Shown: positions 13,866 to 22,289 of the stretch, one piece after another
Position numbering within the stretch: position 1 is the first letter of the stretch
How the letters are laid out: each line of letters begins with the position of its first letter
Source of the DNA: Spirirestis rafaelensis WJT71-NPBG6
Lineage (GTDB): Bacteria; Cyanobacteriota; Cyanobacteriia; Cyanobacteriales; Nostocaceae
Direction of reading: 5' to 3'
DNA: 47,696 bases
Assembly (NCBI GenBank): GCA_019359015.1
Contig: JAHHID010000062.1
Location: 1-47,696 of the forward strand
Notes under the pieces: model-generated
The model's input: only the letters and a program-made list of their open reading frames with translations
Databases searched by the model: none
What the model was told of the DNA's origin: nothing
Made by a program: the position numbers and the translations under genes

Positions 13866-15176
13866 ATGGAACCGATACAAGTGATTGGAGGTGGACTAGC
13901 GGGAACAGAGGCAGCGTGGCAAATAGCGTCTGCGGGAGTGCCGGTGATTTTTTGGGAAATGCGACCAAAACGCTTTAGTCCGGCACATCATACAGAACAT
14001 TTAGCAGAGTTGGTGTGTAGTAATTCTTTTGGGGCAATGGCAAGCGATCGCGCTGCCGGTCTATTGCATGAAGAACTGCGTCAACTCAATTCTATAGTCA
14101 TTTCCAAAGCTGATGAACACGCGGTTCCCGCAGGTGGTGCGCTAGCTGTAGATAGAGGACAATTTAGCCAAGATTTAACAGAAACTTTAGCTAAACATCC
14201 TTTAATTGATTTCCGTCGTGGTGAAGTACCAGCTATTCCTGAGGGAATTGTCGTCTTAGCAACCGGTCCTTTAACCAGTCCCGACTTAGCGGAAGATTTG
14301 CGACGTTTCAGCGGAATGGAATATCTCAGCTTTTTTGATGCTGCTAGCCCGATTGTTGTGGGAGAATCGATTAATCGCGATATTGCTTTTATGGCATCGC
14401 GCTACGACAAAGGAGAAGCTGCTTATCTGAATTGCCCGATGAATAAAGAACAGTATTTGCGGTTTTGGGAAGAACTCCGCAAAGCTGAACAAACAGAATT
14501 AAAAGATTTTGAACGAGAAACGGCGAAGTTTTTTGAGGCTTGTTTGCCAATTGAAGAACAGGCACGACGGGGAGAAGATACCATGCGTTATGGTCCCGTT
14601 AAGCCTGTAGGATTGTCAGATAGTCGCACTGGGGAACGTCCTTACGCGGTGGTGCAGTTGCGCCAAGAAGATAAAGCTGGTCAACTTTGGAATATGGTAG
14701 GATTTCAAACTAATCTGCGTTGGGGCGAACAAAAGCGAGTATTTCAGCTAATTCCGGGTTTGGAAAATGCCGAGTTTGTGCGTTTGGGTGTGATGCACCG
14801 CAACACGTTTATTAATGCACCGCAGCTGATGTCTGCAAGTTTGCAATTTAAGCAGCGTCCCACATTATTTGCAGCTGGGCAGTTGATTGGTACTGAAGGC
14901 TACACCGCAGCATCTGCGGGTGGTTGGCTGGCGGGAACGAATGCAGCGCGGTTAGCGTTGGGTAAAGAACCCTTGACGCTACCCAATACAACGATGATGG
15001 GGGCGCTGTTTGACTTTATTAGTTCCGCTTCGCCGAAGCATTTTCAACCTATGCCGCCTAATTTTGGGATTATACCAGAATTGGGTGAGAAAGTAAAGAG
15101 TAAGCCTGAGCGTTATGGACGTTATCGCGATCGCTCTTTAGCTGACCTTGCTGCATGGAAAGCTAATCAGTTATAG
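13866..15176 (+). CDS. trmFO: tRNA (uracil-54-C5)-methyltransferase, folate-dependent TrmFO
   Basis: 436 residues, the normal length. It makes ribothymidine at position 54 of tRNA using methylene-tetrahydrofolate and FADH2. The FAD-binding [10 protein letters not shown] (8-17) is at the N-terminus. C51 in [18 protein letters not shown] and the Cys near residue 224 ([27 protein letters not shown] region) correspond to the two conserved catalytic cysteines. [20 protein letters not shown] closes the FAD domain. It starts 32 bases after the toxin gene; whether they share a transcript is unclear. Confidence 0.97.
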   Translation: MEPIQVIGGGLAGTEAAWQIASAGVPVIFWEMRPKRFSPAHHTEHLAELVCSNSFGAMASDRAAGLLHEELRQLNSIVISKADEHAVPAGGALAVDRGQFSQDLTETLAKHPLIDFRRGEVPAIPEGIVVLATGPLTSPDLAEDLRRFSGMEYLSFFDAASPIVVGESINRDIAFMASRYDKGEAAYLNCPMNKEQYLRFWEELRKAEQTELKDFERETAKFFEACLPIEEQARRGEDTMRYGPVKPVGLSDSRTGERPYAVVQLRQEDKAGQLWNMVGFQTNLRWGEQKRVFQLIPGLENAEFVRLGVMHRNTFINAPQLMSASLQFKQRPTLFAAGQLIGTEGYTAASAGGWLAGTNAARLALGKEPLTLPNTTMMGALFDFISSASPKHFQPMPPNFGIIPELGEKVKSKPERYGRYRDRSLADLAAWKANQL

Positions 15177-15204
15177 GGCATGGGGCATTGGGTATAGTGT
15201 TTAA

Positions 15205-15440
15205 TTAAACTTTTAGCACCCAAGCATCACGAGTTTCCATACTCACAAAAGATGTCGGCACAATTTCGAGGTTTACGCCAAGTGCTTTGAAAGTAGCACG
15301 AATAGCCGCAGCATGTGCCGACTCAGTAGTGCCAATACTTGCCCCGACAGTAATCAATGTTGTAATCCTTGTGTTAGAAGGCAAACAAAATTGATAAATA
15401 CCGCTTTTGAGTGAGTGAATCGGATTTTGGGAATAATCTT
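15205..15440 (-). other. Possible coding remnant, minus strand
   Basis: Between trmFO and the peptidase gene the minus strand is open and ends in a frame reading TTLITVGASIGTTESAHAAA, then IRATFKALGVNLEIVPTS and a stop at 15205. The composition looks protein-like and faintly recalls the first strand of inosine/xanthosine triphosphatases, but key residues differ and no good start exists. I cannot assign it. It may be a decayed fragment. Confidence 0.25.
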
Positions 15441-15467
15441 CATGGTGTTTGTGATTATCTAAACAAC

Positions 15468-16649
15468 ATGACAGTGCGATCGCTTCAAAAAAATCTGGTA
15501 TCTTACGGCATTTTGTGTATATTATTGGCATTAATTTTAGTATTGCCAGTATATGCAGCGCAGAGTGCAAACACAATTAACACTTTGCGTATTCAGCAAC
15601 AACAAGTTAAACAACAGCGTCAAAATGTTGTCAAAGAACGCGATCGCTTAACAAATCTTCAGCAAGAAGCGCAACAACGCTTAACTGGTTTAGAAAAAAA
15701 TCTGCAAACCACCGACAGTCACATTACTGACAGCGAATTGCGGTTAAGACTTGCAACTGAACGTCTTCAACAATTGCAAGCTGATTTAGGTATAGCTCAA
15801 CAGAACTACCAAAATAGACAAACAGCGACAATTGGACGATTGCGCTTTCTCCAGCGATCACCAACTTCTCTTGGATGGGCAGTTTTACTACAAAGCGAAA
15901 ATATCAGCGATTTTCTTGACCGTCGTCGGCAATTAAAGTTAGTTTATCAAGCTGACCAGAAAATTTTAGGAAAACTCACTCAACAAGCAAACCAGATAAA
16001 GAAGCAAAAAACTGATGTAGAACAGCAAAAAAATGAAATTGCTTTAATTCGTCAGCAGTTGCTAGCGCAAAAAGCCGATTATCAAGGACAAGCGCAGTCA
16101 CAGTCAGATTTGATTCTACGCTTAAATAGCGATCGCCTAGCTTTAGAAGCAGCGCAAAACCAGCTTGACAAAGATTCTGAAGCTTTAGGTACTTTAATTC
16201 AGCAAAAGATAGCCGAAGCGCAAAATAAAACAAACAGCCGTAATAGCATCATTCTTCGCGGAACTGGTATAATGGCTTATCCCAGTGATGCTTATACTAG
16301 CAGTCCTTTTGGTTGGCGGATGCATCCTGTTTTAGGATATCGCCGCTTTCATGCAGGTTTAGACTTTGCCGCTAGCTATGGTAGTACAATTCGAGCAGCA
16401 GATTCGGGAACCGTGATTATGGCTGGGTGGTATGGTGGTTATGGCAACGCTGTCATTATCGACCACGGCAAAGGCATTACTACACTTTACGGTCATAGTA
16501 GCCAATTGTTCGTTTCCGAAGGGCAAACAGTGCAGCCAGGACAAGCGATCGCCGCTGTTGGTTCCACGGGTTTATCTACCGGTCCTCACCTCCACTTTGA
16601 AGTGCGAAAAGATGGTACACCCGTAGATCCCATGAATTATCTCTCTTAA
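15468..16649 (+). CDS. M23 (LytM-type) peptidase with coiled coil, EnvC-like
   Basis: About 393 residues from the ATG at 15468, chosen because a signal sequence (SYGILCILLALILVLPVYA) follows. Residues about 35-260 are Gln/Leu/Arg-rich coiled coil. The C-terminal domain has the LytM metal site: HAGLDFAA (H and D), and HLHFEVRKDG (HxH), with FGWRMHPVLGYRRFH before it. EnvC/NlpD-type proteins cut peptidoglycan or activate amidases at the septum. Since all zinc ligands are present here it may cut murein itself. Located in the periplasm. Confidence 0.92.
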   Translation: MTVRSLQKNLVSYGILCILLALILVLPVYAAQSANTINTLRIQQQQVKQQRQNVVKERDRLTNLQQEAQQRLTGLEKNLQTTDSHITDSELRLRLATERLQQLQADLGIAQQNYQNRQTATIGRLRFLQRSPTSLGWAVLLQSENISDFLDRRRQLKLVYQADQKILGKLTQQANQIKKQKTDVEQQKNEIALIRQQLLAQKADYQGQAQSQSDLILRLNSDRLALEAAQNQLDKDSEALGTLIQQKIAEAQNKTNSRNSIILRGTGIMAYPSDAYTSSPFGWRMHPVLGYRRFHAGLDFAASYGSTIRAADSGTVIMAGWYGGYGNAVIIDHGKGITTLYGHSSQLFVSEGQTVQPGQAIAAVGSTGLSTGPHLHFEVRKDGTPVDPMNYLS

Positions 16650-16657
16650 GCTTTGTG

Positions 16658-16684
16658 TTGAGCGCTTCAGAAATGTGTTATAAT
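16658..16684 (+). promoter_or_regulatory. Promoter of the tRNA-Arg gene
   Basis: A perfect -10 TATAAT at 16679-16684 lies about 12 bases before the tRNA. TTGAGC at 16658-16663 is a -35 candidate with a short 15-base spacing; TTGTGT at 16653 gives 20. Confidence 0.5.
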
Positions 16685-16696
16685 TAAAAAAAGCGT

Positions 16697-16769
16697 GGGC
16701 GCGTGGCTCAGTGGATAGAGCAACAGATTCCGGTTCTGTGGGTCGGGGGTTCAAATCCCTCCGCGCTCG
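16697..16769 (+). tRNA. tRNA-Arg (anticodon CCG)
   Basis: 73 bases fold into a full cloverleaf. The acceptor arm GGGCGCG pairs with CGCGCTC with one G-T. The D arm has GCTC/GAGC, the anticodon arm ACAGA/TCTGT with loop TTCCGGT and anticodon CCG at its centre, reading CGG. The T arm is GGGGG-TTCAAAT-CCCTC. The discriminator base is G, and CCA is not encoded. A short T-run follows. Confidence 0.95.
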
Positions 16770-16845
16770 TTTTTGGTAAAAATACATTGTAGATGATATT
16801 CCTGACAAGCGCTCATCAGACGAAATCGAGCGGGATAATTTCAAG

Positions 16846-17286
16846 ATGACCAGGGTTTATCTAGACACAAGTATTTATAACCGCCCTTTTGATGACCAAA
16901 CACAGCCAAAAATCTTTCTGGAAACACAAGCAGTCATCTTAATTTTACAAGTGGTCGAAGCAAAATTAATTGAATTAGTTAGTTCCTCGGTTTTAGAATA
17001 TGAAAATAGCCGCAACTCTTTTTTTGTCAATCAGCAGGCAATGGAAAGATACCTACAAATGGCTACAATGAAACAAGAGGTCAACGAAGGCATCAGGTTA
17101 AGAGGCGAACAACTAGAGCAACAAGGAGTAAAAGCAGTTGATGCTCTCCACGTAGCTTGTGCAGAAGCATCTAACAGTGATTATTTCATAACTTGCGATC
17201 AAAGACTAATTAATCGCTGTCGTGGATTGGCACTTAAAGTTATCAATCCCACAGAATTTATTTTAGAGATGGAAGATGACAATTAA
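16846..17286 (+). CDS. PIN-domain ribonuclease, VapC-type toxin
   Basis: 146 residues with a PIN fold: VYLDTSIYNRPF at the N-terminus (catalytic D7), a Glu in the EYENS region, VDALHVACAEA with the second acidic cluster, and DYFITCDQRLINR at the end. PIN toxins cut tRNA or other RNA using magnesium. The stop overlaps the start of a 69-residue partner by 11 bases, so the pair is translationally coupled with the toxin first, the reverse of the usual VapBC order. Confidence 0.85.
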   Translation: MTRVYLDTSIYNRPFDDQTQPKIFLETQAVILILQVVEAKLIELVSSSVLEYENSRNSFFVNQQAMERYLQMATMKQEVNEGIRLRGEQLEQQGVKAVDALHVACAEASNSDYFITCDQRLINRCRGLALKVINPTEFILEMEDDN

Positions 17287-17485
17287 AGTTATTAACGAAC
17301 AGCAAGTTTTACAAGAAGCGATGCAAGTTTTGATGACGCACTTAGAGCCATCTAAAGTATTGAAATTTTGGGCAGCTTGTAAACTAGGTGACGGTGATTA
17401 TCTAAAATTGAAAGAGCAAATGTTTGAGAAAGAGACCGTTGCTAGTCTTTATGACAAAATAAAAGCTTTTCAAGATTATAAATAA
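17276..17485 (+). CDS. Small partner of the PIN toxin, putative antitoxin
   Basis: 69 residues, helical and charged, with no recognisable DNA-binding fold. It reads IKVINEQQVLQEAMQVLMTH near the start and a Lys/Glu-rich C-terminus. Overlap with the PIN gene suggests it is the cognate antitoxin, but sequence alone does not show it. Confidence 0.55.
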   Translation: MTIKVINEQQVLQEAMQVLMTHLEPSKVLKFWAACKLGDGDYLKLKEQMFEKETVASLYDKIKAFQDYK

Positions 17486-17789
17486 AATTTTAGATGTTTA
17501 TTACAACAAATCTCCGGAACTGTATACGGTGTCTGATAGTTGGTAGATTTTAAGAATCGCGGCGGACTAAATGACATTAATTACTATAGCAATCCTGAAT
17601 CAAAAAATACCGCAGGCGATCGTGGCGGATGAGCCAGAAACTCTGGGGTATAAAAAGAGGCTTTCAGTAGTGAGGACTTCAGTCGTCATCTTATAAGATA
17701 AGGACTGAAGTCCTTACTATGTAATGTAATGCGTGTTAAAATTGTAACTTCTGTAAGTTCGTGGATGGACTAGAAAACAGGAGAATATC
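17486..17789. other. Intergenic region before the FAD oxidoreductase
   Basis: 304 bases, containing one HIP1-like site and the hairpin repeat at 17667-17719. An AGGAG lies about six bases upstream of the next start (17780-17784). I see no other gene. Confidence 0.5.
17667..17719. repeat. Hairpin repeat of the GGACTTCAGTC type
   Basis: GTAGTGAGGACTTCAGTC and GACTGAAGTCCTTACTA form an imperfect hairpin of about 17 base pairs with an 18-base loop. It belongs to a dispersed Nostocales repeat family (from memory) and resembles the palindrome at 10173. Confidence 0.7.
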
Positions 17790-19298
17790 ATGACAGAAGG
17801 GTCACAACAAAAACGGGTGGTAGTTGTAGGTGCAGGTTGGGCTGGTTTAGGGGCAACTTACCACTTAGCCAAACAAGGTTACGATGTGACGCTTCTCGAA
17901 GCCGGCGCTAATACTGGTGGACTGGTGGCTGGTTGGAAAACAACAAAAGGACAATCTGTAGAAGCCGGTGTTCATGGCTTTTGGTATCCTTACAAAAATA
18001 TATTTTCCCTCATCAACGAATTAGGAATAAATCCCTTTACAACTTGGACTCGTTCATCTCAATATTCGCCTTTTGGTTTAGAAGTTGAATCACCAATTTT
18101 TCAAGATTTACCGCGACTTCCCACACCTTTGGGAACATTTTTATATACACAATTTAAACGTTTACCATTAATAGACCGAATCAGCGCTTTACCTTTACTT
18201 TACGCCCTAATTGACTTTGATAATTCCGATGAAGCTTGGCGACGTTATGACTTAGTGACAGCGCGGGAATTATTCAAAGATTTTGGAGTTTCAGCGCGGC
18301 TTTATCGTGACTCTTTTGAACCGATGTTGTTGGTGGGTTTATTTGCCCCAGGCGAACAATGTTCTGCCGCTGCAACTTTGGGAATGCTATACTTTTTTAT
18401 TCTCGCCCATCAACCAGATTTTGATGTCGTTTGGTGTCGCGGAACAGTCGGAGAAAAGATATTTCGTCCTTGGGTAGAACAAATTGAAAAAGCTGGCGCG
18501 AAGGGGTTAGCAAATCGCCGCGTTACCGACATAATAGTTGAAGATAATCGTGCAACAGGTGTTGTCTGCGGTAATGAAGTGTTTGATGTCGATGCGGTAA
18601 TTTTTGCAGTTGGTATTACGGGGATGAAGAAAATCGTTTCAAGTAGCCGTAATTTACAAAGCCGTCAAGAATTTCGCAATTTGAGCAATTTAGGGGCAAT
18701 TGATGTTTTAGCAACTCGGCTGTGGTTTGATAGAAAAATTGAGATTCCGCGTCCTTCTAATGCTTGTTTTGGATTTGATGCGACTACCGGATGGACATTT
18801 TTTAATTTGAATGAATTACATGACGAATATAAAAATGAACCAGGGACAGTTATTGAAGCAGATTTTTATCACGCCAATCAGTTTTTGAATTTAAGTGATG
18901 AAGAAATTGTACAGAGAGTTCAACGTGATTTAGCAACTTGTATTCCCGAATTTCGGCAAGCGAAAGTGATAGATAGTAGTGTGATTCGTTTAGCAAATGC
19001 TGTGACTCACTTTGCACCTGGTAGCTATCGCTATATGTTGCCAGCTTCTACAAGTTATGAAAATGTATTTATGAGTGGTGATTGGATTGTTACCCGTCAC
19101 GGATCATGGTCACAAGAAAAGGCTTATGTGACAGGTTTAGAAGCGGCGAATTTAGTAGTTGATTATTTAAAACAGGGTAAACATGCTGAGATTTTACCTG
19201 TAGAAGCGGATGAACCGCATATTCAAGTTGCCAGAGCTGTTAATAAGACAGTGCGTGACTTAGGGAATTCTATTTTGCCCGATTTTTGGTTGCCGTGA
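17790..19298 (+). CDS. FAD-dependent desaturase/amine-oxidase family protein (carotenoid-desaturase-like)
   Basis: 502 residues. The N-terminal FAD-binding motif is VVVVGAGWAGLGATYHLAKQ, followed by TLLEAGANTGGLVAGW (dinucleotide-binding end and the GG doublet of the PDS family) and EAGVHGFWYPYKN. The C-terminal FAD motif is VFMSGDWIVTRHGSWSQEKAYVTGLEAA. This is the layout of phytoene and zeta-carotene desaturases and their relatives. It is not a clear PDS or ZDS by eye, so the substrate may be another isoprenoid or lipid. No carotenoid gene is adjacent. AGGAG precedes the start. Confidence 0.82.
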   Translation: MTEGSQQKRVVVVGAGWAGLGATYHLAKQGYDVTLLEAGANTGGLVAGWKTTKGQSVEAGVHGFWYPYKNIFSLINELGINPFTTWTRSSQYSPFGLEVESPIFQDLPRLPTPLGTFLYTQFKRLPLIDRISALPLLYALIDFDNSDEAWRRYDLVTARELFKDFGVSARLYRDSFEPMLLVGLFAPGEQCSAAATLGMLYFFILAHQPDFDVVWCRGTVGEKIFRPWVEQIEKAGAKGLANRRVTDIIVEDNRATGVVCGNEVFDVDAVIFAVGITGMKKIVSSSRNLQSRQEFRNLSNLGAIDVLATRLWFDRKIEIPRPSNACFGFDATTGWTFFNLNELHDEYKNEPGTVIEADFYHANQFLNLSDEEIVQRVQRDLATCIPEFRQAKVIDSSVIRLANAVTHFAPGSYRYMLPASTSYENVFMSGDWIVTRHGSWSQEKAYVTGLEAANLVVDYLKQGKHAEILPVEADEPHIQVARAVNKTVRDLGNSILPDFWLP

Positions 19299-19371
19299 TG
19301 GGAATCAGCGATCGCTTTGATTATTTCACGCGCATCTTTCCTCTATACCATAATTGTGTAACCCCTGAGAA

Positions 19372-19986
19372 TTACATGGGATTATTTTTGTATTTTTCTG
19401 GGACACCGATTGAAGACAAACCCGCGATCGCTCGTAAGTTTTGGCAGCGAATTAATTCGGTGAAATTTAAACCGGAACGTCCTTCTATTTTCGCTACCGT
19501 CTCAATTGCGGTTAACAGATGTTCTGCGGCTTCAGTTTCTGAGTAACCCCGACGTAGTGCGATTCTAATTGCGGCTGTATCAGCATTTAGCTCTAATTCT
19601 TGGGAAGTATTAGTACGCCAAATGCGAATTAAGGCGATCGCACTTAATCCCCCAGCGGCAACTACACCGACAACATCTTGTTGGGCTGATTCCACGAATC
19701 CGCCTAAAATCCCCGCCAATACTACACCTTGATAAATGTTGGGTTTAAACCACTTTACCCCGGTCAACCAAGTAATTGTCCGCAACAGCAGCAAATCGCG
19801 TTGTGGCTGCTTCAGACGACGCCACAAATCAAAGTTAATGTATACTGGTCGCTCCTGATTCCAAGGTAAGGGAAAAGAAGCATCAATCACTTTTGACTGT
19901 TCTGGCTGAGATACGAGTTTTACCGTCATTCGACCAGAAGCCGGCATCACATCTAACAAACGACGAATTTCAACATTAGGCTCCAT
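19372..19986 (-). CDS. DUF3318 protein
   Basis: 204 residues. N-terminal EIRRLLDVMPASGRMTVKLV and FPLPWNQERPVYINFDLWRRL are the DUF3318 signature, found as far as I know only in cyanobacteria and plastid relatives. Two hydrophobic segments lie around 110-145 (VVLAGILGGF and VVGVVAAGGLSAIALI). The C-terminal part is helical and contains ELELNADTAAI. No function is known to me. It is convergent with the FAD oxidoreductase gene. Confidence 0.85.
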   Translation of the reverse strand: MEPNVEIRRLLDVMPASGRMTVKLVSQPEQSKVIDASFPLPWNQERPVYINFDLWRRLKQPQRDLLLLRTITWLTGVKWFKPNIYQGVVLAGILGGFVESAQQDVVGVVAAGGLSAIALIRIWRTNTSQELELNADTAAIRIALRRGYSETEAAEHLLTAIETVAKIEGRSGLNFTELIRCQNLRAIAGLSSIGVPEKYKNNPM

Positions 19987-20035
19987 GATTAATATTATTA
20001 GGCATAATGAGCAATGAAATTAGAATTTTTGCTAC

Positions 20036-20296
20036 ATGGAAGCTTTTATTCCTATCCCACCTGAATGGACAAATCAGGCAATTCATGCTCATAAGTTTTG
20101 CTGTCCTAACTGCTCTGCAAGTAGCTTAGAAGCAGAAAAAGTTTGGCTCAATAGGCGATCGCCTGTAATTACAGAAGAACGTCGTCGCAAATGGCAGGAA
20201 TTTTACAATTGTAACTGCGGTTGTGTGTGGTGGGCTTGGAGTAGCGATCGCCCTCCAACAGATTTAACTAAGCAGCAAGATAATCATCCCACATAA
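20036..20296 (+). CDS. Small zinc-ribbon protein
   Basis: 86 residues with CCPNC near 23-27 and NCNCGC near 60-65, two Cys clusters that fit one zinc ribbon, and CVWWAWSSDRP after it. No other domain. It is divergent from the DUF3318 gene, with a gap of 49 bases. Function unknown. Confidence 0.65.
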   Translation: MEAFIPIPPEWTNQAIHAHKFCCPNCSASSLEAEKVWLNRRSPVITEERRRKWQEFYNCNCGCVWWAWSSDRPPTDLTKQQDNHPT

Positions 20297-20309
20297 CCAA
20301 ATTTTCAAC

Positions 20310-20340
20310 AAACAAAAGCCCGCCAACAAGCGGGCTAATC
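20310..20340 (-). terminator. Terminator after porin 1
   Basis: AGCCCGC-N6-GCGGGCT followed on the minus strand by TTTTG. It lies about 70 bases after the stop of the porin gene. Near-identical hairpins follow the other two porins, so it was copied with the gene. Confidence 0.7.
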
Positions 20341-20410
20341 TTTATGTATTTTACTCTTTCGCCGACGCTGGTAAGCTCTGCTCTTGTAGCTGCGAATTCC
20401 ATTCACTTCT

Positions 20411-22156
20411 TTAAAAACTGAAAGTGGTACGCACTGTACCTACATAAATGGTATCATTCCTATCATTATGCTCAGGACTCAAAATCACCAATAAACCGGG
20501 AGTAATAGCAATGTAGTCGTTGAGTCGGAACTTGTAAAGACCTTCTAAATGATAAGAGGTATCTGTATCTCTTAGCCCTCTACCATTAGAAGTCACATTG
20601 GCATCATTGCTGGTAGTTCTGGGTGGTTGACCAAAGATAAAACCAAGCACGCTACCCTTTGTACCAATATCTTGCAAACCGAGGCTAGCACCCCAGTAGT
20701 TGAATGTTGCACTATCACCACTAGAAACGGTTATAGGAACACCGGTGACCATTGAGTTAGCAGTGTTCTGCGCTTCAGCATCAGTGTAACCATACCAACC
20801 ATTAAGTAGCAACTTAGGGGTAAGTCTGAAGGAAGCTTCTACACCGTAATGATTCGCTGTGGTGGCAACACTACCAAAGGGGTTATTGGCAATGCTGCTG
20901 CCTGTGGCTTCAAACATGCTCACACCACTACCACTAGTCACACCATTAACAGTACTAACGCCATTTTGATAAGTACGTGCGTAGGTTAGACCGACATTAA
21001 AAGCTTTAGATGGTTGGAAACCTATCTGAGCTAAAGCTGCATAGTTCCCATCAAAAAGACCATCCCTATCCAAAGGATTGCTAGCTCTATTATTACGTCC
21101 ACCAGCCAGATAACCCACAGAGGCACTTAAAACTCCATTTGGGTTAAAGCTGATAGTTGCACCTGCACCACCCTGACCTTGACGATAGATGGGGCTGAAG
21201 CGACCATAGCGGGAGATAGCACCTAGACTAGTGCTGGCAAACAAGGGGCTGAAGCTGTTGATGTTTTCCCAAAATTCACCATTGTTTGCATCAACCTTGA
21301 CACGTATTGCGTCACTTAGGTTGAAAGCATAGTTGACTTTCTCTGCCTGGACATTGTCACCAGTGTCGTTCTCAAATATTAAACGGGCCATGTTAGTACC
21401 CGTTGAAGCGTTACCGATGTTAGGATTGTTGTTGGCAATGATATTGCCTGCTTGCAAACGAATTTGTAACTGGTCTTTTCCGGTGAAGCTGCTGAGGAAG
21501 TTCAAACGAATCCGCTCAGATAAAGTCGTGTTGCTGTCTAATTCGCGGTCTGGAGCATTTGGATTGCTTCTGAGTGTAGCAGCGCTTATTGCTGCGTTAT
21601 CACCGAAAGAATCAGACAAAACGAAAATCGCTTCTCCAAGCAACTTGGTAGTAGTTGAGAATTGATTGGATTCCAACTCAGCGGTTTTGGCTTCTAGCGT
21701 ATCTACACGACCGCGCAGAGTTGCTAATTCAGCGGAAAATTCTTCTCGCAAGCGCTGTAAGGTCGCTAAGTCTTCTTTAGTTACCAAGTCAGCGGTAGCT
21801 GTCGCAATCAATTCGTTAACGCGGTCTAAACAAGCATTCAAACCAGCGGCAAATTCATAACGAGTCAATGCACGGTTGCCGCGATAAGTGCCGTTGGGAT
21901 AACCAGCGATACAACCATAGCGCTCAACTAGAGATTGTAATGCTTGGAATGCCCAATCTGTGGGCTGCACATCTGAAAATTGAGAAACGGATGTTACCTG
22001 ACTCATAGTGTCAGTTTCAGACAACTGGGTAACAGGAGTTATTTCTTCATTGACTTCATCTGCTAAGGCGCTGTTTGCTGCACAAAAGCTGGCAACAAAA
22101 ACTAGTGGACTTAGTTTAAAAACGTTCCAGAATAATTTTATCAAAGTTTTTCTCAT
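20411..22156 (-). CDS. SLH/OprB iron-uptake porin, copy 1
   Basis: 581 residues. A signal peptide (about 1-32) ends near AANSALA. An SLH domain follows (about 60-110, VSQFSDVQPTDWAFQALQSL and AGYPNGTYRGNRALTRYEF) that binds peptidoglycan. Next come a short coiled coil (about 115-160, rich in Leu/Glu) and a C-terminal OprB beta-barrel (about 170-581) ending in Phe, as outer-membrane proteins do. It would form a channel in the outer membrane anchored to the wall, the cyanobacterial SomA/iron-uptake-porin type. It is followed on the chromosome by two paralogues. Copies 1 and 2 are almost identical in long stretches and in their upstream DNA. Confidence 0.93.
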   Translation of the reverse strand: MRKTLIKLFWNVFKLSPLVFVASFCAANSALADEVNEEITPVTQLSETDTMSQVTSVSQFSDVQPTDWAFQALQSLVERYGCIAGYPNGTYRGNRALTRYEFAAGLNACLDRVNELIATATADLVTKEDLATLQRLREEFSAELATLRGRVDTLEAKTAELESNQFSTTTKLLGEAIFVLSDSFGDNAAISAATLRSNPNAPDRELDSNTTLSERIRLNFLSSFTGKDQLQIRLQAGNIIANNNPNIGNASTGTNMARLIFENDTGDNVQAEKVNYAFNLSDAIRVKVDANNGEFWENINSFSPLFASTSLGAISRYGRFSPIYRQGQGGAGATISFNPNGVLSASVGYLAGGRNNRASNPLDRDGLFDGNYAALAQIGFQPSKAFNVGLTYARTYQNGVSTVNGVTSGSGVSMFEATGSSIANNPFGSVATTANHYGVEASFRLTPKLLLNGWYGYTDAEAQNTANSMVTGVPITVSSGDSATFNYWGASLGLQDIGTKGSVLGFIFGQPPRTTSNDANVTSNGRGLRDTDTSYHLEGLYKFRLNDYIAITPGLLVILSPEHNDRNDTIYVGTVRTTFSF

Positions 22157-22225
22157 TCACACCTAAATTAAGTTTTACCATAATAAACTTTTAAATCGTT
22201 AGAATTCCACATTACTTATCTGACT

Positions 22226-22260
22226 ATGGAAAAGCCCGCTTGTAAGCGGGCTAAGGTTTA
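22226..22260 (-). terminator. Terminator after porin 2
   Basis: AGCCCGCT-TGTA-AGCGGGCT (22233-22252), read on the minus strand into TTTTCC. Located about 40 bases after the stop of porin 2. Confidence 0.7.
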
Positions 22261-22289
22261 TCTAAATTGCTATTAAGCTGTGGAAAGCT

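Noticed and set aside
16572-16844. Minus-strand frame across the tRNA gene (contains RARRDLNPRPTEP)
   Set aside because: This is the well-known false protein read from the antisense strand of a tRNA gene.
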